Assembly: GCF_013373865.1 (NCBI RefSeq)
Contig: NC_050470.1
Location: 21,532,667 to 21,596,666, forward strand
Direction of reading: 5' to 3'
Length of the DNA stretch: 64,000 nucleotides
Origin: Monomorium pharaonis
Lineage: Eukaryota; Arthropoda; Insecta; Hymenoptera; Formicidae
The translations under genes and the position numbers were made by a program. Under the pieces are notes generated by a model. The model saw nothing but the letters and a program-made list of their open reading frames with translations. It did no database searches and was not told where the DNA came from. Shown here piece after piece: positions 55,101 to 62,206 of the stretch; positions within the stretch are counted from its first letter, which is position 1; each line of letters begins with the position of its first letter.

Positions 55101-56782
55101 GGCCCTCGCTCTGCTCCAAGCCAGTTGTACGCTCTACAGGAGCTCGAAGAGACGAGCGACCAAGGTATGTTCTGTGTGCGTTAGAAACTTCTCGGACTTC
55201 TTCACGTATTTTTTTCTTTCCACTTTTTCTCGCATCCTCAGGTCTTCCTCCTGTGAGTGTTGTGTTCTGCTCTTTCTCTAACGAACTTGTGGTAATCCTA
55301 ACGTGTTCCAAGAAAGATGTATAACGCTGTCCAAATTCTATTCTCAAGAAAAATATGTAGTTCTTAAACATTAAAATTTTGACGTAACTTATAGCAACTA
55401 TTAACTGTAATATCGTAATTAAATAACTATAATATCGTAACAAATTTAACGAGTAATTAGAATAACTCAATTATTTTAAAGACCCTAATTGATTCATAAA
55501 GTCATTTAATGATATTGAAGTTACTGCATTGCTCCTTTCTTCGTTTTTACTTCATGGAAACAGCCTGAAAGATCGAACTGTTCGCTTACGTCTTCTTGGG
55601 ACATCCTGTAGCGTAAAAACTACGCTTCCACCCCCTAATGAACCCGACATCTTTTGCTTCGCTTGTGTTGCATGACTCGCGACTCCCTGCGACCAATAAA
55701 GAGGGTGTACTCGCTGCCTCTGGCTTCCTCCGACGCGCCCAACCCGATTCATCGCACGAACGCGACGCGGTATCATCGTCAACAAAACGGCGATCATCAT
55801 CACCACCATCACAACAACAACAACACCAACAACCACCACCACCATCATCATCACCATCATCAGCCTCGACATCACTACGCCCCGTCTGAAATGCATCGGC
55901 CTAATCCCAGCTGGTAGAGCTTCTCGTCGAGCATAATCGGTGCGCAATGTCACACACTCGTCCCCACGTTCTTTCGCTCTAATTCAGATATCTTACTAAC
56001 TCGCTCTCTTATCCGACTGTCTCTCACTCTCTGCATGTGTTCTGCGCCTTTACCTCGCTACCAAGCTTTTCCCGTTCGACTTTTTATACTAATATGGGAT
56101 TGTTAAGTTAATAATTAACTGTGTTTTTATCTACTCTTTAAATGTATGCATCGATAGATCTATCGTAGACAAATCTTTTTTCTTACGTGTTATAAAACAA
56201 ACACATTTGAAATACATAAAGCATCATAATTTCTACTTAAAAAATAAAAGCATAATTTTGAAAAAATAAAAAATAAAATTTTGGAAAATTTCTACATATC
56301 TACATTCTTCGCATATTCTAAACACGTTGGTTTTTTTTGCGTAGGAACGTTTGATCGCCAGTAATGCTTGGAAGGACTATGCTTCCGGCGCGAACACGAA
56401 CTTTGCGTTTGAGGCGTTCGAGACGGAGGAGAAAGCGCCACCGCCACCGATTTCCAGCCTGCCGAGAGCCAGGGAGATGACCGGCAACGGCATGACTGGC
56501 ATGAATGGTACTGACGCGGTTGAGGGACCCAACAGGATGGTCGGACCTAGGGCGACCTACAGTCTTCCACGTGCGCCCGGTGCCAGACACTCGGCACCCA
56601 TCCAGCACGGTTACTACACGCAAGATCGTAGGGATCATTACGGACGCCCCAAGAGCATGCACCATCCGGCGGGCGCGGGGCAGGCAAACCAGCCAGACTT
56701 CTACTTCATGCCCAGTCAGCGAAAGTATAGCGGCGAGGTCGTGCGTGTTTATGTAGATTACGGTAACCAGATACCGAAGTAA
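31623..56782 (+). CDS. DOMON-domain type I membrane protein with copper-oxygenase-like N-terminus (complete, 16 coding exons)
   Basis: Sixteen exons (listed separately) join in phase to 3828 nt, giving 1275 residues. Predicted order: signal peptide 1-31 ending A-H-A; His32 as mature N-terminus opening [10 protein letters not shown]; a beta-rich domain to about 159 that ends F-W-S-C-A-D-I; EGF-like cysteine modules about 170-235; first half of DOMON1 about 243-295; a Pro/Glu-rich insertion about 296-612; second half of DOMON1 ([15 protein letters not shown]) about 620-720; DOMON2 about 770-930; a SEA-like region about 955-1065; one transmembrane helix about 1098-1120; a basic stop-transfer R-S-S-K-R-R; and a cytoplasmic tail of about 150 residues. 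DOMON domains bind heme or sugars in other proteins. An N-terminal His and the C-A-D-I ending resemble lytic polysaccharide monooxygenase/BIM1-like copper proteins. Function is unknown; extracellular redox or matrix/chitin work is inference. I do not recognise a named orthologue. Confidence 0.85.
32014..32226. mobile_element. foldback element with GGTGCGTTCCAAAATTA termini
   Basis: The left GGTGCGTTCCAAAATTA is exactly inverted at the right (TAATTTTGGAACGCACC). The interior has repeated GGGGTTATCC words in both orientations. About 213 bases, no ORF, no clear duplication. Family unknown. Confidence 0.75.
32402..32951. mobile_element. hAT-like non-autonomous element, second copy
   Basis: It starts CAGAGTTGGGTAAGTTAA and ends with CTACCCAACCCT. 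It matches the element at 23150-23666 in reverse orientation (shared AAGTTAATAAGTTAAAGTTTA, TCGCCCAGATAAAATTCTTA and GCTTTATTTATATT words). It is more diverged and the duplication is not exact. Confidence 0.7.
33719..34143. mobile_element. foldback element, uninterrupted copy (empty site for nested MITE)
   Basis: The ends are GCACGGAAAAAAAGA and, reading inward from the right, GCACATAGAAAAAAAGA. It is colinear with the reverse complement of 26444-27017, except that the MITE found there is absent. At 33914-33924 it reads CGATTTAAACG, the single-copy target. Confidence 0.75.
35188..35204. repeat. (CG)n tract
   Basis: Alternating CG of about 17 bases. Similar tracts lie at 6002-6020, 7841-7859 and 14881-14904. 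Confidence 0.9.
36305..36517. mobile_element. foldback MITE with CACCGAGGAAAAAAAAG termini, TA duplication
   Basis: The left end CACCGAGGAAAAAAAAGTAA and the right end (reverse complement CACCAAGAAAAAAGTAATTA) are flanked by TA. It contains AACAAAAT/TTTTGTTG inverted words and GGCAGCC, as in 17142-17342. Confidence 0.75.
37252..37322 (+). CDS. DOMON gene exon 2
   Basis: The acceptor CATTTTTCAG ends at 37251 and the donor AGG|GTGAGT is at 37323; in phase 1, out phase 0. It encodes [24 protein letters not shown]. His63, His79 and His84 are candidates for the second copper-brace histidine. Confidence 0.9.
40743..40758. repeat. poly-G run of 16
   Basis: Sixteen consecutive G residues. Long enough to form G-quadruplex-type structures, but also prone to sequencing error. 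Confidence 0.85.
42484..42686. mobile_element. foldback element with CTGAAAAAAA termini
   Basis: It begins CTGAAAAAAAAAAAAATTTG and ends TTTTTTTCAG. The interior consists of alternating inverted copies of TTAACTGGAAATCTG / CAGATTTCCAATTAA words. No ORF. Confidence 0.65.
42826..42957. mobile_element. foldback element with ACTGAGAAAATCTGGTGA termini
   Basis: The ends ACTGAGAAAATCTGGTGA and (reverse) TTGAGAAAAATATCTGGTGA enclose several CCAGAATTCTGG-type palindromic words. It is composite and may be two overlapping units. Confidence 0.55.
43668..43699. repeat. (CTG)n microsatellite
   Basis: About ten CTG units with one TTG interruption, intronic. Confidence 0.9.
43928..44125. mobile_element. 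TA-flanked foldback MITE, family A copy 1
   Basis: The left AAAAAAAATATTATTGATTTGAC pairs with the right end reading GTCAAATTAACAACATTTTTTTC. Flanking TA pairs lie at the outer ends (CTA|CGCCGAG and TTAGTG|TAGA). It shares termini and core with 44785-44993. Confidence 0.7.
44785..44993. mobile_element. TA-flanked foldback MITE, family A copy 2
   Basis: The ends are CCTGAGAAAAAAAATGTTG and (reverse) CACTGAGAAAAAATAAGTTG; TA lies at both sides. It is an almost complete palindrome of about 210 bases, including TTCAACTTGATTAAATT / AATTTAATTAAGTTGAA. Confidence 0.78.
45522..45619 (+). CDS. DOMON gene exon 3
   Basis: The acceptor CGCTTTTTCAG ends at 45521 and the donor AC|GTAAGT is at 45620; phase 0 to 2. 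It encodes [20 protein letters not shown], part of the N-terminal beta domain. Confidence 0.9.
45692..45815 (+). CDS. DOMON gene exon 4 (end of copper-oxygenase-like domain)
   Basis: The acceptor GATTTTCCAG ends at 45691 and the donor GAC|GTGAGT is at 45816; phase 2 to 0; only a 72-base intron precedes it. It encodes [13 protein letters not shown] and [13 protein letters not shown]. The C-x-x-C and C-A-D-I pattern resembles the end of insect/fungal oxygenase-type domains. Confidence 0.9.
46390..46621 (+). CDS. DOMON gene exon 5 (EGF-like modules)
   Basis: The acceptor CTGCCGATCAG ends at 46389 and the donor GTAAGT is at 46622; phase 0 to 1. It encodes two EGF-like cysteine patterns: C-S-G-H-G-R-Y ... 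C-R-C-D ... G-T-R-C, then [13 protein letters not shown] ... [12 protein letters not shown]. Confidence 0.93.
46622..47428 (+). other. DOMON gene intron 5
   Basis: AT-rich, about 0.8 kb, nothing recognised. Confidence 0.6.
47429..47875 (+). CDS. DOMON gene exon 6 (first half of DOMON1, start of insertion)
   Basis: The acceptor CCACTTTCAG ends at 47428 and the donor CAAG|GTAAAA is at 47876; phase 1 to 1. It encodes [10 protein letters not shown] ... [10 protein letters not shown], the early beta strands of a DOMON domain, then breaks into P-E-P repeats and a basic/acidic low-complexity stretch. Confidence 0.92.
47876..48945 (+). other. DOMON gene intron 6
   Basis: AT-rich. From about 48480 to 48840 it is dense in AAGATATCTT-like words in both orientations (also AAAAGATGTCT, TCTCTAAG), resembling a decayed foldback or minisatellite. 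Similar words occur at about 32330-32400. Confidence 0.5.
48946..48990 (+). CDS. DOMON gene exon 7 (45-nt micro-exon with R-K-R-R)
   Basis: The acceptor TTTTTTACATAG ends at 48945 and the donor CTCG|GTATGT is at 48991; phase 1 to 1, exactly 15 codons. It encodes [19 protein letters not shown] fits the furin consensus R-x-[K/R]-R. Being symmetric and small, it is a likely cassette exon; its use is not proven. Confidence 0.6.
49187..49801 (+). CDS. DOMON gene exon 8 (S-E-P-E-P repeat block)
   Basis: The acceptor TTTGTTGCACAG ends at 49186 and the donor AAAG|GTAACG is at 49802; phase 1 to 1, 205 codons. About 31 tandem hexapeptide units of the form [K/S/T]-S-E-P-E-P run from about 49216 to 49770, encoded by an 18-base minisatellite with mainly synonymous variation. 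The block is strongly acidic and likely extended and glycan-free. Confidence 0.88.
49216..49770 (+). repeat. 18-bp coding minisatellite
   Basis: About 31 imperfect units (for example AAATCCGAGCCTGAACCT and AGCTCTGAGCCAGAACCG). Units alternate Lys-type and Ser-type, implying growth by 36-bp dimers. Confidence 0.92.
49802..50986 (+). other. DOMON gene intron 8
   Basis: AT-rich with a poly-C run near 50390-50400. No coding content recognised. Confidence 0.6.
50987..51430 (+). CDS. DOMON gene exon 9 (second half of DOMON1)
   Basis: The acceptor CCTCACAAAG ends at 50986 and the donor TTCG|GTGAGG is at 51431; phase 1 to 1. It encodes [36 protein letters not shown] and F-R-R-K-L, typical later strands of DOMON domains. 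Confidence 0.95.
51431..52412 (+). other. DOMON gene intron 9 with long hairpin
   Basis: Contains the inverted repeat 51562-51923 and a (TA)n run at about 52108-52133. Otherwise AT-rich. Confidence 0.7.
51562..51923. repeat. long inverted repeat (hairpin)
   Basis: The left arm (about 51562-51722) and right arm (about 51762-51923) are near-perfect reverse complements. For example, AAAGCTATTCTGTTTTACC pairs with GGTAAAACAGAACAGCTTT, and CAGACGGTAACATAATGCG pairs with CGCATTATGTTACCGTCTG. The loop is only about 40 bases. Arms of about 160 bp would make a stable dsRNA in the pre-mRNA. Confidence 0.9.
52413..52555 (+). CDS. DOMON gene exon 10
   Basis: The acceptor CATTGCACAG ends at 52412 and the donor AAG|GTAATT is at 52556; phase 1 to 0. 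It encodes [14 protein letters not shown] and C-E-Y-A-I-Q-W-T-Y, a Cys-rich linker leading into the first strand of DOMON2. Confidence 0.88.
52641..52718 (+). CDS. DOMON gene exon 11
   Basis: The acceptor TTCTCCGTAG ends at 52640 and the donor ATG|GTAAGT is at 52719; phase 0 to 0, 26 codons. It encodes [10 protein letters not shown] ... [13 protein letters not shown], matching the W-x-G-x-G-[FW] strand of DOMON domains. Confidence 0.9.
52932..53274 (+). CDS. DOMON gene exon 12 (rest of DOMON2)
   Basis: The acceptor is poly-T then TAG, ending at 52931; the donor GAAG|GTAGCT is at 53275; phase 0 to 1. It encodes [11 protein letters not shown] ... [10 protein letters not shown] ... [11 protein letters not shown] and ends with two cysteines (R-I-C-I-K-S-C). 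Confidence 0.93.
53275..53779 (+). other. DOMON gene intron 12
   Basis: AT-rich with inverted words around 53530-53700 (CAGATCTGAAAATGATTTTG and its near complement), possibly a decayed foldback. No exon. Confidence 0.5.
53780..53984 (+). CDS. DOMON gene exon 13 (SEA-like region, first part)
   Basis: The acceptor GCCCATCTAG ends at 53779 and the donor GCAA|GTAAGA is at 53985; phase 1 to 2. It encodes [26 protein letters not shown] and [11 protein letters not shown]. The pattern of a helix followed by a conserved aromatic strand suggests a SEA domain; this is inference. Confidence 0.88.
54080..54267 (+). CDS. DOMON gene exon 14 (SEA-like region, second part)
   Basis: The acceptor CCCGTTGCAG ends at 54079 and the donor CGAG|GTAAGC is at 54268; phase 2 to 1. 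It encodes [14 protein letters not shown] and a helical [20 protein letters not shown] segment, fitting the second half of a SEA fold. Confidence 0.88.
54268..54991 (+). other. DOMON gene intron 14
   Basis: AT-rich, nothing recognised. Confidence 0.6.
54992..55164 (+). CDS. DOMON gene exon 15 (transmembrane segment)
   Basis: The acceptor CTTATTTTCAG ends at 54991 and the donor AAG|GTATGT is at 55165; phase 1 to 0. It encodes an acidic juxtamembrane stretch, the hydrophobic helix [17 protein letters not shown], then basic R-S-S-K-R-R. This fixes a type I topology. Confidence 0.93.
55165..56344 (+). other. DOMON gene intron 15 (contains possible alternative last exon)
   Basis: About 1.2 kb. 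It contains the in-frame candidate exon 55702-55917. The CACC/CATCAT-rich part reflects its His codons. The remainder has no features. Confidence 0.55.
55702..55917 (+). CDS. candidate alternative terminal exon, His/Asn-rich tail
   Basis: Joined in phase 0 after exon 15 through an AATAAAG acceptor at 55701, it would give [10 protein letters not shown] and then a run of His/Asn/Gln, with a stop at 55915-55917. Its Y-S-L-P ... Y-H-R-Q-Q-N-G-D-H spacing resembles T-Y-S-L-P ... Y-Y-T-Q-D-R-R-D-H in exon 16. The acceptor lacks a good pyrimidine tract, so the exon boundary is uncertain. Confidence 0.4.
   Translation, partial: RVYSLPLASSDAPNPIHRTNATRYHRQQNGDHHHHHHNNNNTNNHHHHHHHHHQPRHHYAPSEMHRPNPSW
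56345..56782 (+). CDS. DOMON gene exon 16 (cytoplasmic tail, stop)
   Basis: The acceptor TTTTTTTGCGTAG ends at 56344 and the stop TAA is at 56780-56782. It encodes [28 protein letters not shown] and a Tyr/Pro-rich end [15 protein letters not shown]. Several tyrosines could be phosphorylation or adaptor sites; no named motif is certain. Confidence 0.9.
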   Translation, partial: ERLIASNAWKDYASGANTNFAFEAFETEEKAPPPPISSLPRAREMTGNGMTGMNGTDAVEGPNRMVGPRATYSLPRAPGARHSAPIQHGYYTQDRRDHYGRPKSMHHPAGAGQANQPDFYFMPSQRKYSGEVVRVYVDYGNQIPK

Positions 56783-57486
56783 TAAGAAAGAATACAGGTT
56801 AAATCGCGAGAACGATTTATCCGCTTCCGACCGAAGCGATCTGTATATATTCAAGTTGCAGTGACAGAGGACGCGGAAAAAAAGACTACGCTGTGCGGTG
56901 CTATCTTATCTCTGTGTGTTTCTTCTTTCCCATTCCCCGTGACTTCTTTTCCCCGAGAACCCATCTGGATCGAATCGCGCTGGGTTTGACGTATGGGGAG
57001 GGAAGTCGCCCCATACGAAAGCATAGAAGTGGCGCTTACGACCAAAGAAGATATCCATAGGGCGCGCGCCCTATAGTTCTGTACAGAGCGCATGAACTCT
57101 TGTCAAACTTTTGTGCTTTTGCGGTGGAAAAACCGTATAATTATATTAAATAAGTTTCATGTGTAGTAGCCGAAAATCCGAGGATCCCTGGGTCTGAAAA
57201 ACAAATCTTACGATCTAGCAGCATGTATCTATTCGAAGTTTCAAGATCCAGAAGCCATATAACTTAATACCAAGAAAATAAGACTTGAAGGACCCATGGA
57301 TCCAAGAATAATAGGATTCAACCTGAAATTCGAGACTTCGAAGACCCATAAAAAAGCATGTACCTAAGTTTATCTCGCTCGACTTATAAGCGTCTATTTA
57401 TATCGCGCAACAGAATATCGACACGACTCAATGGATGCATCTACATCATCTACTCTACAAAGCAAGCGTGGACGCGCGTATTGAGC

Positions 57487-57492
57487 AATAAA
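57487..57492 (+). terminator. polyadenylation signal AATAAA for the DOMON gene
   Basis: Canonical AATAAA about 705 bases after the stop, followed within 40 bases by a GTTTCTTT-type GT/T-rich stretch (GCGTTTTGTGTTTCTTT). Confidence 0.65.
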
Positions 57493-59427
57493 ACATTTGT
57501 ACATTTTTAAACGAAGTTGACGCGTTTTGTGTTTCTTTAATGAATTACCTTCATCTTCAAAGCTCTACCTCCATACTATTTTCATTACTTATAGATGTAA
57601 TTGGTCTATCGATACTCAGAGAATATCAACAAAAGTGGTAGCACGATCATAACGATAAGGAATAAACAAGCGAAACATCAGCGAAGCGATTGTTGCTTTG
57701 CTGATAATCAATTATGGATAAAAATTGTAATGTCTGTGACAATGACGACACTGTCGATATAGAGAATCGTGTTGGTACGGATTATAAATTATTACAATAG
57801 TGATAAAATTAACGATATAATACTTGTAATAATCATAATAACGATAGATGTAGCAGCAGTAGTAACGATGGCAATATTACAGTATTAATTACATTAATGT
57901 CATTAACAACGGCGTCGCGTGCAACCAGACTTCCGGAATATTTTTACGAGCGATGGAATATAAGGCGACGCCAAAGACATAAGCTCTGTCTCTTCTCCCC
58001 TTTCGCTCTCCTTTTTCTCTCAATCTCTCTTTCTCTTTTTCGATCTCTAAAAGTACACGAGCATGTATCCGGAAGTCAATTATGGCACGCACTGCCCGCG
58101 TTCCTATTATTACATAACTAGCATCGAGCACATATGTTTGGCTCTACCATAGTTTTTTTTTTTTGTTTCTTCGGTCACACGTGCGAAGTTTGAGAAACGA
58201 GTTCTACGCAAATCTAATATGTGGCGTGCCCAACGAACGCGAATACAAACGCCGCACAGAACAATAGAGCAATGTATGCGACGAATAAACGCGCGATCAA
58301 GTTACAGTGCCCGTCAAAACGTATTTCGAAGCACTTCGTAAGAAATTATATGTAATCACGCGCGTATGCGCGCTCGGGAGGCACGCTATTTTATTTCTGC
58401 TTCTTTTATATCTATCTGTTTATATTTGTTAGCTTGCCACTCATGCATGCATTATTTTTCTATTTCTCTTTTACTCCCTCTTTCTCTCTTTCATACATGA
58501 ACATATGCACACACACACACACACGCACACATATCCTTCATTTCCTGGCACGCACTCGTGTCATCATCAGCATTTGTACATAACTCAAACACATCTTCCT
58601 TCTTATCGGTCAAAGCGGTGTAGTTAAAGAATATGAACAGGCGAACATTTGATAAACGGAGTGAACACCGTAATAAGGCTTAATTTAACTTGTTAGTAAC
58701 TTGTGTGATCCTGCTCCTTACGCTTCTGCTGCACAAGCCTGTTTTCACACAGGTGCGCACTATGAATGGCCCACTCAAGCCCGCTGCTGTCCATTTTGCA
58801 GTGTTTATTTCACGTTTGTGACGACACGTCTCTCTCTTTCTCTCTCTCTCATTCAAAAGCCGTATTCCGTTGTCTTTATAGGTTTCCATTACAGCACTCT
58901 ACACATAATGACCCGTTCTCCCGCTTCTATCGCATCGCTCTAATTTTTGCTTGCTGTCTCATTTTCTCTGCCTGACATCGGACTCCTTGTTGGGTGTTGG
59001 TTTACTATAAATTCAATAAAAGCAAAATATCAGACGTAATAATAAATACGCAAAATCTATATAAAGCATTTCTACTAATATAAAATTTACATTTTACATT
59101 ATTTAAGTCAGATTTTTTATAAAGCTGTAAGTATTGTAAGTACAAATACTATAAGTTTATTATTATAAAGAAATGAAATAGGATTGAAATGGAGTAAGGA
59201 AAATAATTTTCATCTGTGTTTCTCTTTTTGTAAGCAAATGAGATAAATAATTTAGCTGGAGCCAATTTCAGAGTACGGTGTTTTTGAAACTTATCCGAGG
59301 TAGATGCAAAGCGAACGCTCTTGATGAATTGGAATTGTGGTGTTGGAGGTATATCGGATGGGAGGGATCCATGTAGCGGAACATACCATTCCAAGGGTTC
59401 ATCGGCAGGATTTGGTACCAAGATAAA
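57493..59427. other. convergent 3' region between the DOMON gene and basigin
   Basis: Low-complexity AT and CT sequence: CT-rich 57990-58050, CA repeat 58509-58530, CT-rich near 58828-58850. It probably contains the basigin 3' UTR on the minus strand, including a candidate terminal exon at 58693-58738. No other gene is recognised. Confidence 0.5.
58693..58738 (-). CDS. Bsg: possible basigin terminal exon, candidate 2
   Basis: The acceptor GTGTGAAAACAG before 58738 joins in phase 2 to give T-L-V-Q-Q-K-R-K-E-Q-D-H-T-S-Y and a stop at 58693-58695. A short, basic, hydrophilic ending fits the length and composition of insect basigin tails better than candidate 1, but this was chosen by eye. Confidence 0.35.
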
Positions 59428-59428
59428 A
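59149..59428 (-). CDS. Bsg: possible basigin terminal exon, candidate 1
   Basis: An acceptor GTTCGACGTAG before 59428 would keep the frame and add about 92 residues starting F-I-L-V-P-N-P-A-D-E-P to a stop at the low end. It is much longer than a usual basigin C-terminus and has no recognised similarity. It could be an alternative isoform or chance. Confidence 0.2.
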
Positions 59429-59530
59429 CTACGTCGAACAAAAATACAAGATCGTAGCTCTACCGCGTACTATTATTTCATAAACTAATAGGATTCTGTA
59501 AAGGAAAGATAATTATTCCTAAACACTTAC

Positions 59531-59978
59531 GTATCAGGGCTTTGATCGGTATCAGACTCCTCGAGTTCAGCTTTATTTCGCTTCTTCTCGTAAACTAGAA
59601 TGATGGCGCATAGAATAACAACCTCCGCACAAATTCCTAGGAAGGGCCAGAGTGCGGCGAGCTTGTCCTTCACCCTGAGGAATGTCTTGGCTTCCGATGA
59701 GTGTTCTAATATGGGATCGGACCAATTATACGACACCCTGCAGAAAATATCACCACGATCATTCATCTCGATGTTGTCGACAATCAGGATGGCGCCGTAA
59801 ATGTTTCTCTCTGGGTCCTTGGCGATCTTCACGCGTCCCTTGCTGCGCGTATAATTCTGATCCCCAAAGGTCCAATGTACCTTTACGCCGGGGTAGCTCT
59901 GCTTACCGCCGCACACCAAGTGCAACTTTTCGCCCTCCACCACGCTAATAGATTCAGATAGATGTGCCACTGGCCTCG
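59531..59978 (-). CDS. Bsg: basigin Ig domain 3, transmembrane and tail exon
   Basis: The acceptor TAAAATTTCAG precedes 59978 and the donor ATAC|GTAAGT is at 59530, phase 2. It encodes [31 protein letters not shown], the helix with internal Glu and the D-T-D-Q-S-P-D tail. If the intron were retained, the protein would stop immediately at the TAA inside the donor. Confidence 0.95.
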
Positions 59979-60794
59979 CTGAAATTTTAGAGCATCGAAT
60001 GTGAGACATTCTTTTTGACATAAAATCTTAAAAAAATAATGTTCTCTTTTTTTATATGTAAATATCTTAAGTGGTGACTAAATTCATACAATATTTCCCG
60101 CGTAAGCCGCTTACACTTCTATCTATCTAATCTCATATATAAATTTAGAAACGTTGCGCCGGAATACTCACGTACGACTCTGTACTCGACCGTGGAATTA
60201 GCCACTTTACAAGTATAATTTCCAAAAACCTCTTCTTTTTCCTTTAAAATATGTAAGCTGCCAGTACTGTTATCAATCTTGACTAATTCTTCTTTCTCAG
60301 CCAGCGCCGTGCTCAACGACGTCTTCTCCTTCAGCCATTGCACTTTATCACCGGTGGTTTTGTTTGCGCATTCAAGCACCAAAGGTACATCTTTGGCCGT
60401 AAGTACTCTAATCTTAATATCTGCGTCAAACAAGAAGAATTGTCTTTTGGTGTACGTCTAAATACAACTGTGCAAAAATTGCAGCGTCAAATGAAGATTC
60501 ATCAGAGAAAAATAATGCACGCGCGTATTTTATCAGAAAGATTTTCGAGATAACGATCAAAATCTATTTTCCGTGTATTTCAAATAATATAAAACAATTA
60601 ATTTACAACTTCACCATAAATTACTCAAATAATGTAATGAACGAGTGACGGCGACAACTATCACTGCAGTCATATTTTTAGAATCCGCATCGTCCTAAAT
60701 ATTCTATAATAATAGCCGAGAAACGTGGTGAGCGAAGAGACGCGAACAATTCATATATATTCCGCTTTTATAAGTTCATTCATTTCTATGCGAG

Positions 60795-60849
<55 letters not shown>

Positions 60850-62206
60850 CTCGAATGTATTGTGATCTCATTAATTTTTTCAAATAAAAAATATATGTTG
60901 GATACTTCATATATCGAAATTGAATTTTTTATTATCTATAATAAAACATGACGTAAGACATCGACATTATCTTATATGATTGGAGATATGTGATTAATAT
61001 AACGATGATCAATAAATCCTTTGTGAAAATTTAATATGTATAGTTGAATGAAACATTCACATAAATTAGTAATTATTTATAAATATTAAACAAGGACAAA
61101 ATTTGAATATCATAATAATGAGACATATTATTATTATTATGTAAATAACATAAAACTTTCATATTCTTAGTTTTTATAGATTGGTTAATGTTACCAGTTT
61201 TGGAATACGTTCATTTTATTTTTTAAATAAATGTTAATAAATTCGTGTCGAGAATATATCGAGAAGGAAAGTGAATAAAATAATCTGGTACACACACGCA
61301 ATAAAGCAATAACTGGGAATTTATCGAGGCAGAATATCAGTTATCAAATATTTATCACATGTTGAGAAAAGGTTTCAGATATAGGCCACGTATCTTCATA
61401 AAGGTGTAAATACTTATTAATTTTATCGATAATCGATATTTAGTATCGGACTTACAGGGATTCGAAACAGACACATGTATAATAAAACAATATAAATTTA
61501 TGTGTAACTATAATAATAAAAGAAATATTAATTTTCTTGTAGTAGACACAGTGATAAACATGAGCGAGATGTCGCAAGGAAATTATATAAGTAGAATTTG
61601 TTTTCTATCAGATAATTAAAATGCTGAACTTATAATTAGAGATGCGCGAATCAGTTTCTTTGACGCCAAATCAAATGGAATCAAATTTTATTTCTTTACT
61701 CGAGTTCGAGTCACGAATTAAATTGAAAAAATTTTATCCGAATCAAATCGTTGATACATAACTTTAAATTAACAACATAATTATTGATTGAATATTAATA
61801 TATTAATAATAAGAAAATTTAGTCTTTGTAAGAAAAATAATATTAATTATATGATATTAATGTCATTTTAAGTATAATTTAAATCATAGAGATTCAAGTC
61901 GAATCAAATAAAATATAATACACGTCTGATAATGCTACGAACCGAAAGCTATCGATAGATGGAAAGAATCCGAACTGTCCGGATTGTCTGTGCATTTGTA
62001 ATCTCCCTCGTGGCTCTCGGTCGCCTGGGTCGCCGAGAGGGTGCTTTTGCCAGGGGCCAACGGTGAGACAACCAGCTGACCGCTGGACAACTCCTCCGGC
62101 GTCTGGCCGTTCCTGGTCCACTTAACATTATCATTGTCCTTCAAATCGGTACACTCGATGCTCCAAGGTTGTCCTTCGCGCACGATTGTCGGCCCCGTAT
62201 ACGTCA
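59531..62206 (-). CDS. Bsg: basigin, Ig-superfamily membrane protein (partial; signal-peptide exon missing)
   Basis: Three phase-compatible minus-strand exons (62206-61943, 60420-60172, 59978-59531) encode three Ig domains, a transmembrane helix and an acidic tail. The helix and its flanks read [15 protein letters not shown] with the membrane glutamate, then [20 protein letters not shown], the near-invariant basigin signature. Basigins chaperone monocarboxylate transporters and act in adhesion, photoreceptor and neuronal integrity. The first exon is entered in phase 1 and begins inside the frame, so an upstream exon with the start and signal peptide is missing; it may lie beyond 64000. The final two or three codons and the stop depend on a last exon, for which two weak candidates exist. 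Confidence 0.94.
60172..60420 (-). CDS. Bsg: basigin Ig domain 2 exon
   Basis: The acceptor GTTTGACGCAG precedes 60420 and the donor GTAC|GTGAGT is at 60171; phase 1 to 1. It encodes [17 protein letters not shown] and [12 protein letters not shown], with N-glycosylation sequons N-K-T, N-S-T and N-Y-T. Confidence 0.93.
60421..61942 (-). other. Bsg: basigin intron between Ig1 and Ig2 exons
   Basis: AT-rich. Contains a (GT)n run at 60797-60848. No exon recognised. Confidence 0.65.
60797..60848. repeat. (GT)n microsatellite
   Basis: About 26 GT units, uninterrupted. Likely polymorphic. Confidence 0.95.
61943..62206 (-). CDS. Bsg: basigin Ig domain 1 exon
   Basis: The acceptor (minus strand) TTTTTAATTAAAG precedes 62206. 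The donor is G|GTTCGT at 61942, a weak but phase-compatible site. It encodes [26 protein letters not shown] and E-G-D-Y-K-C, i.e. one complete Ig with its two cysteines and tryptophan. Confidence 0.9.

Noticed and set aside
55564..55612. possible terminal exon after TCATGGAAACAG
   Set aside because: In frame it adds only about 15 residues to a TAG; possible, but with less support than 56345-56782, and no resemblance to the other tails.
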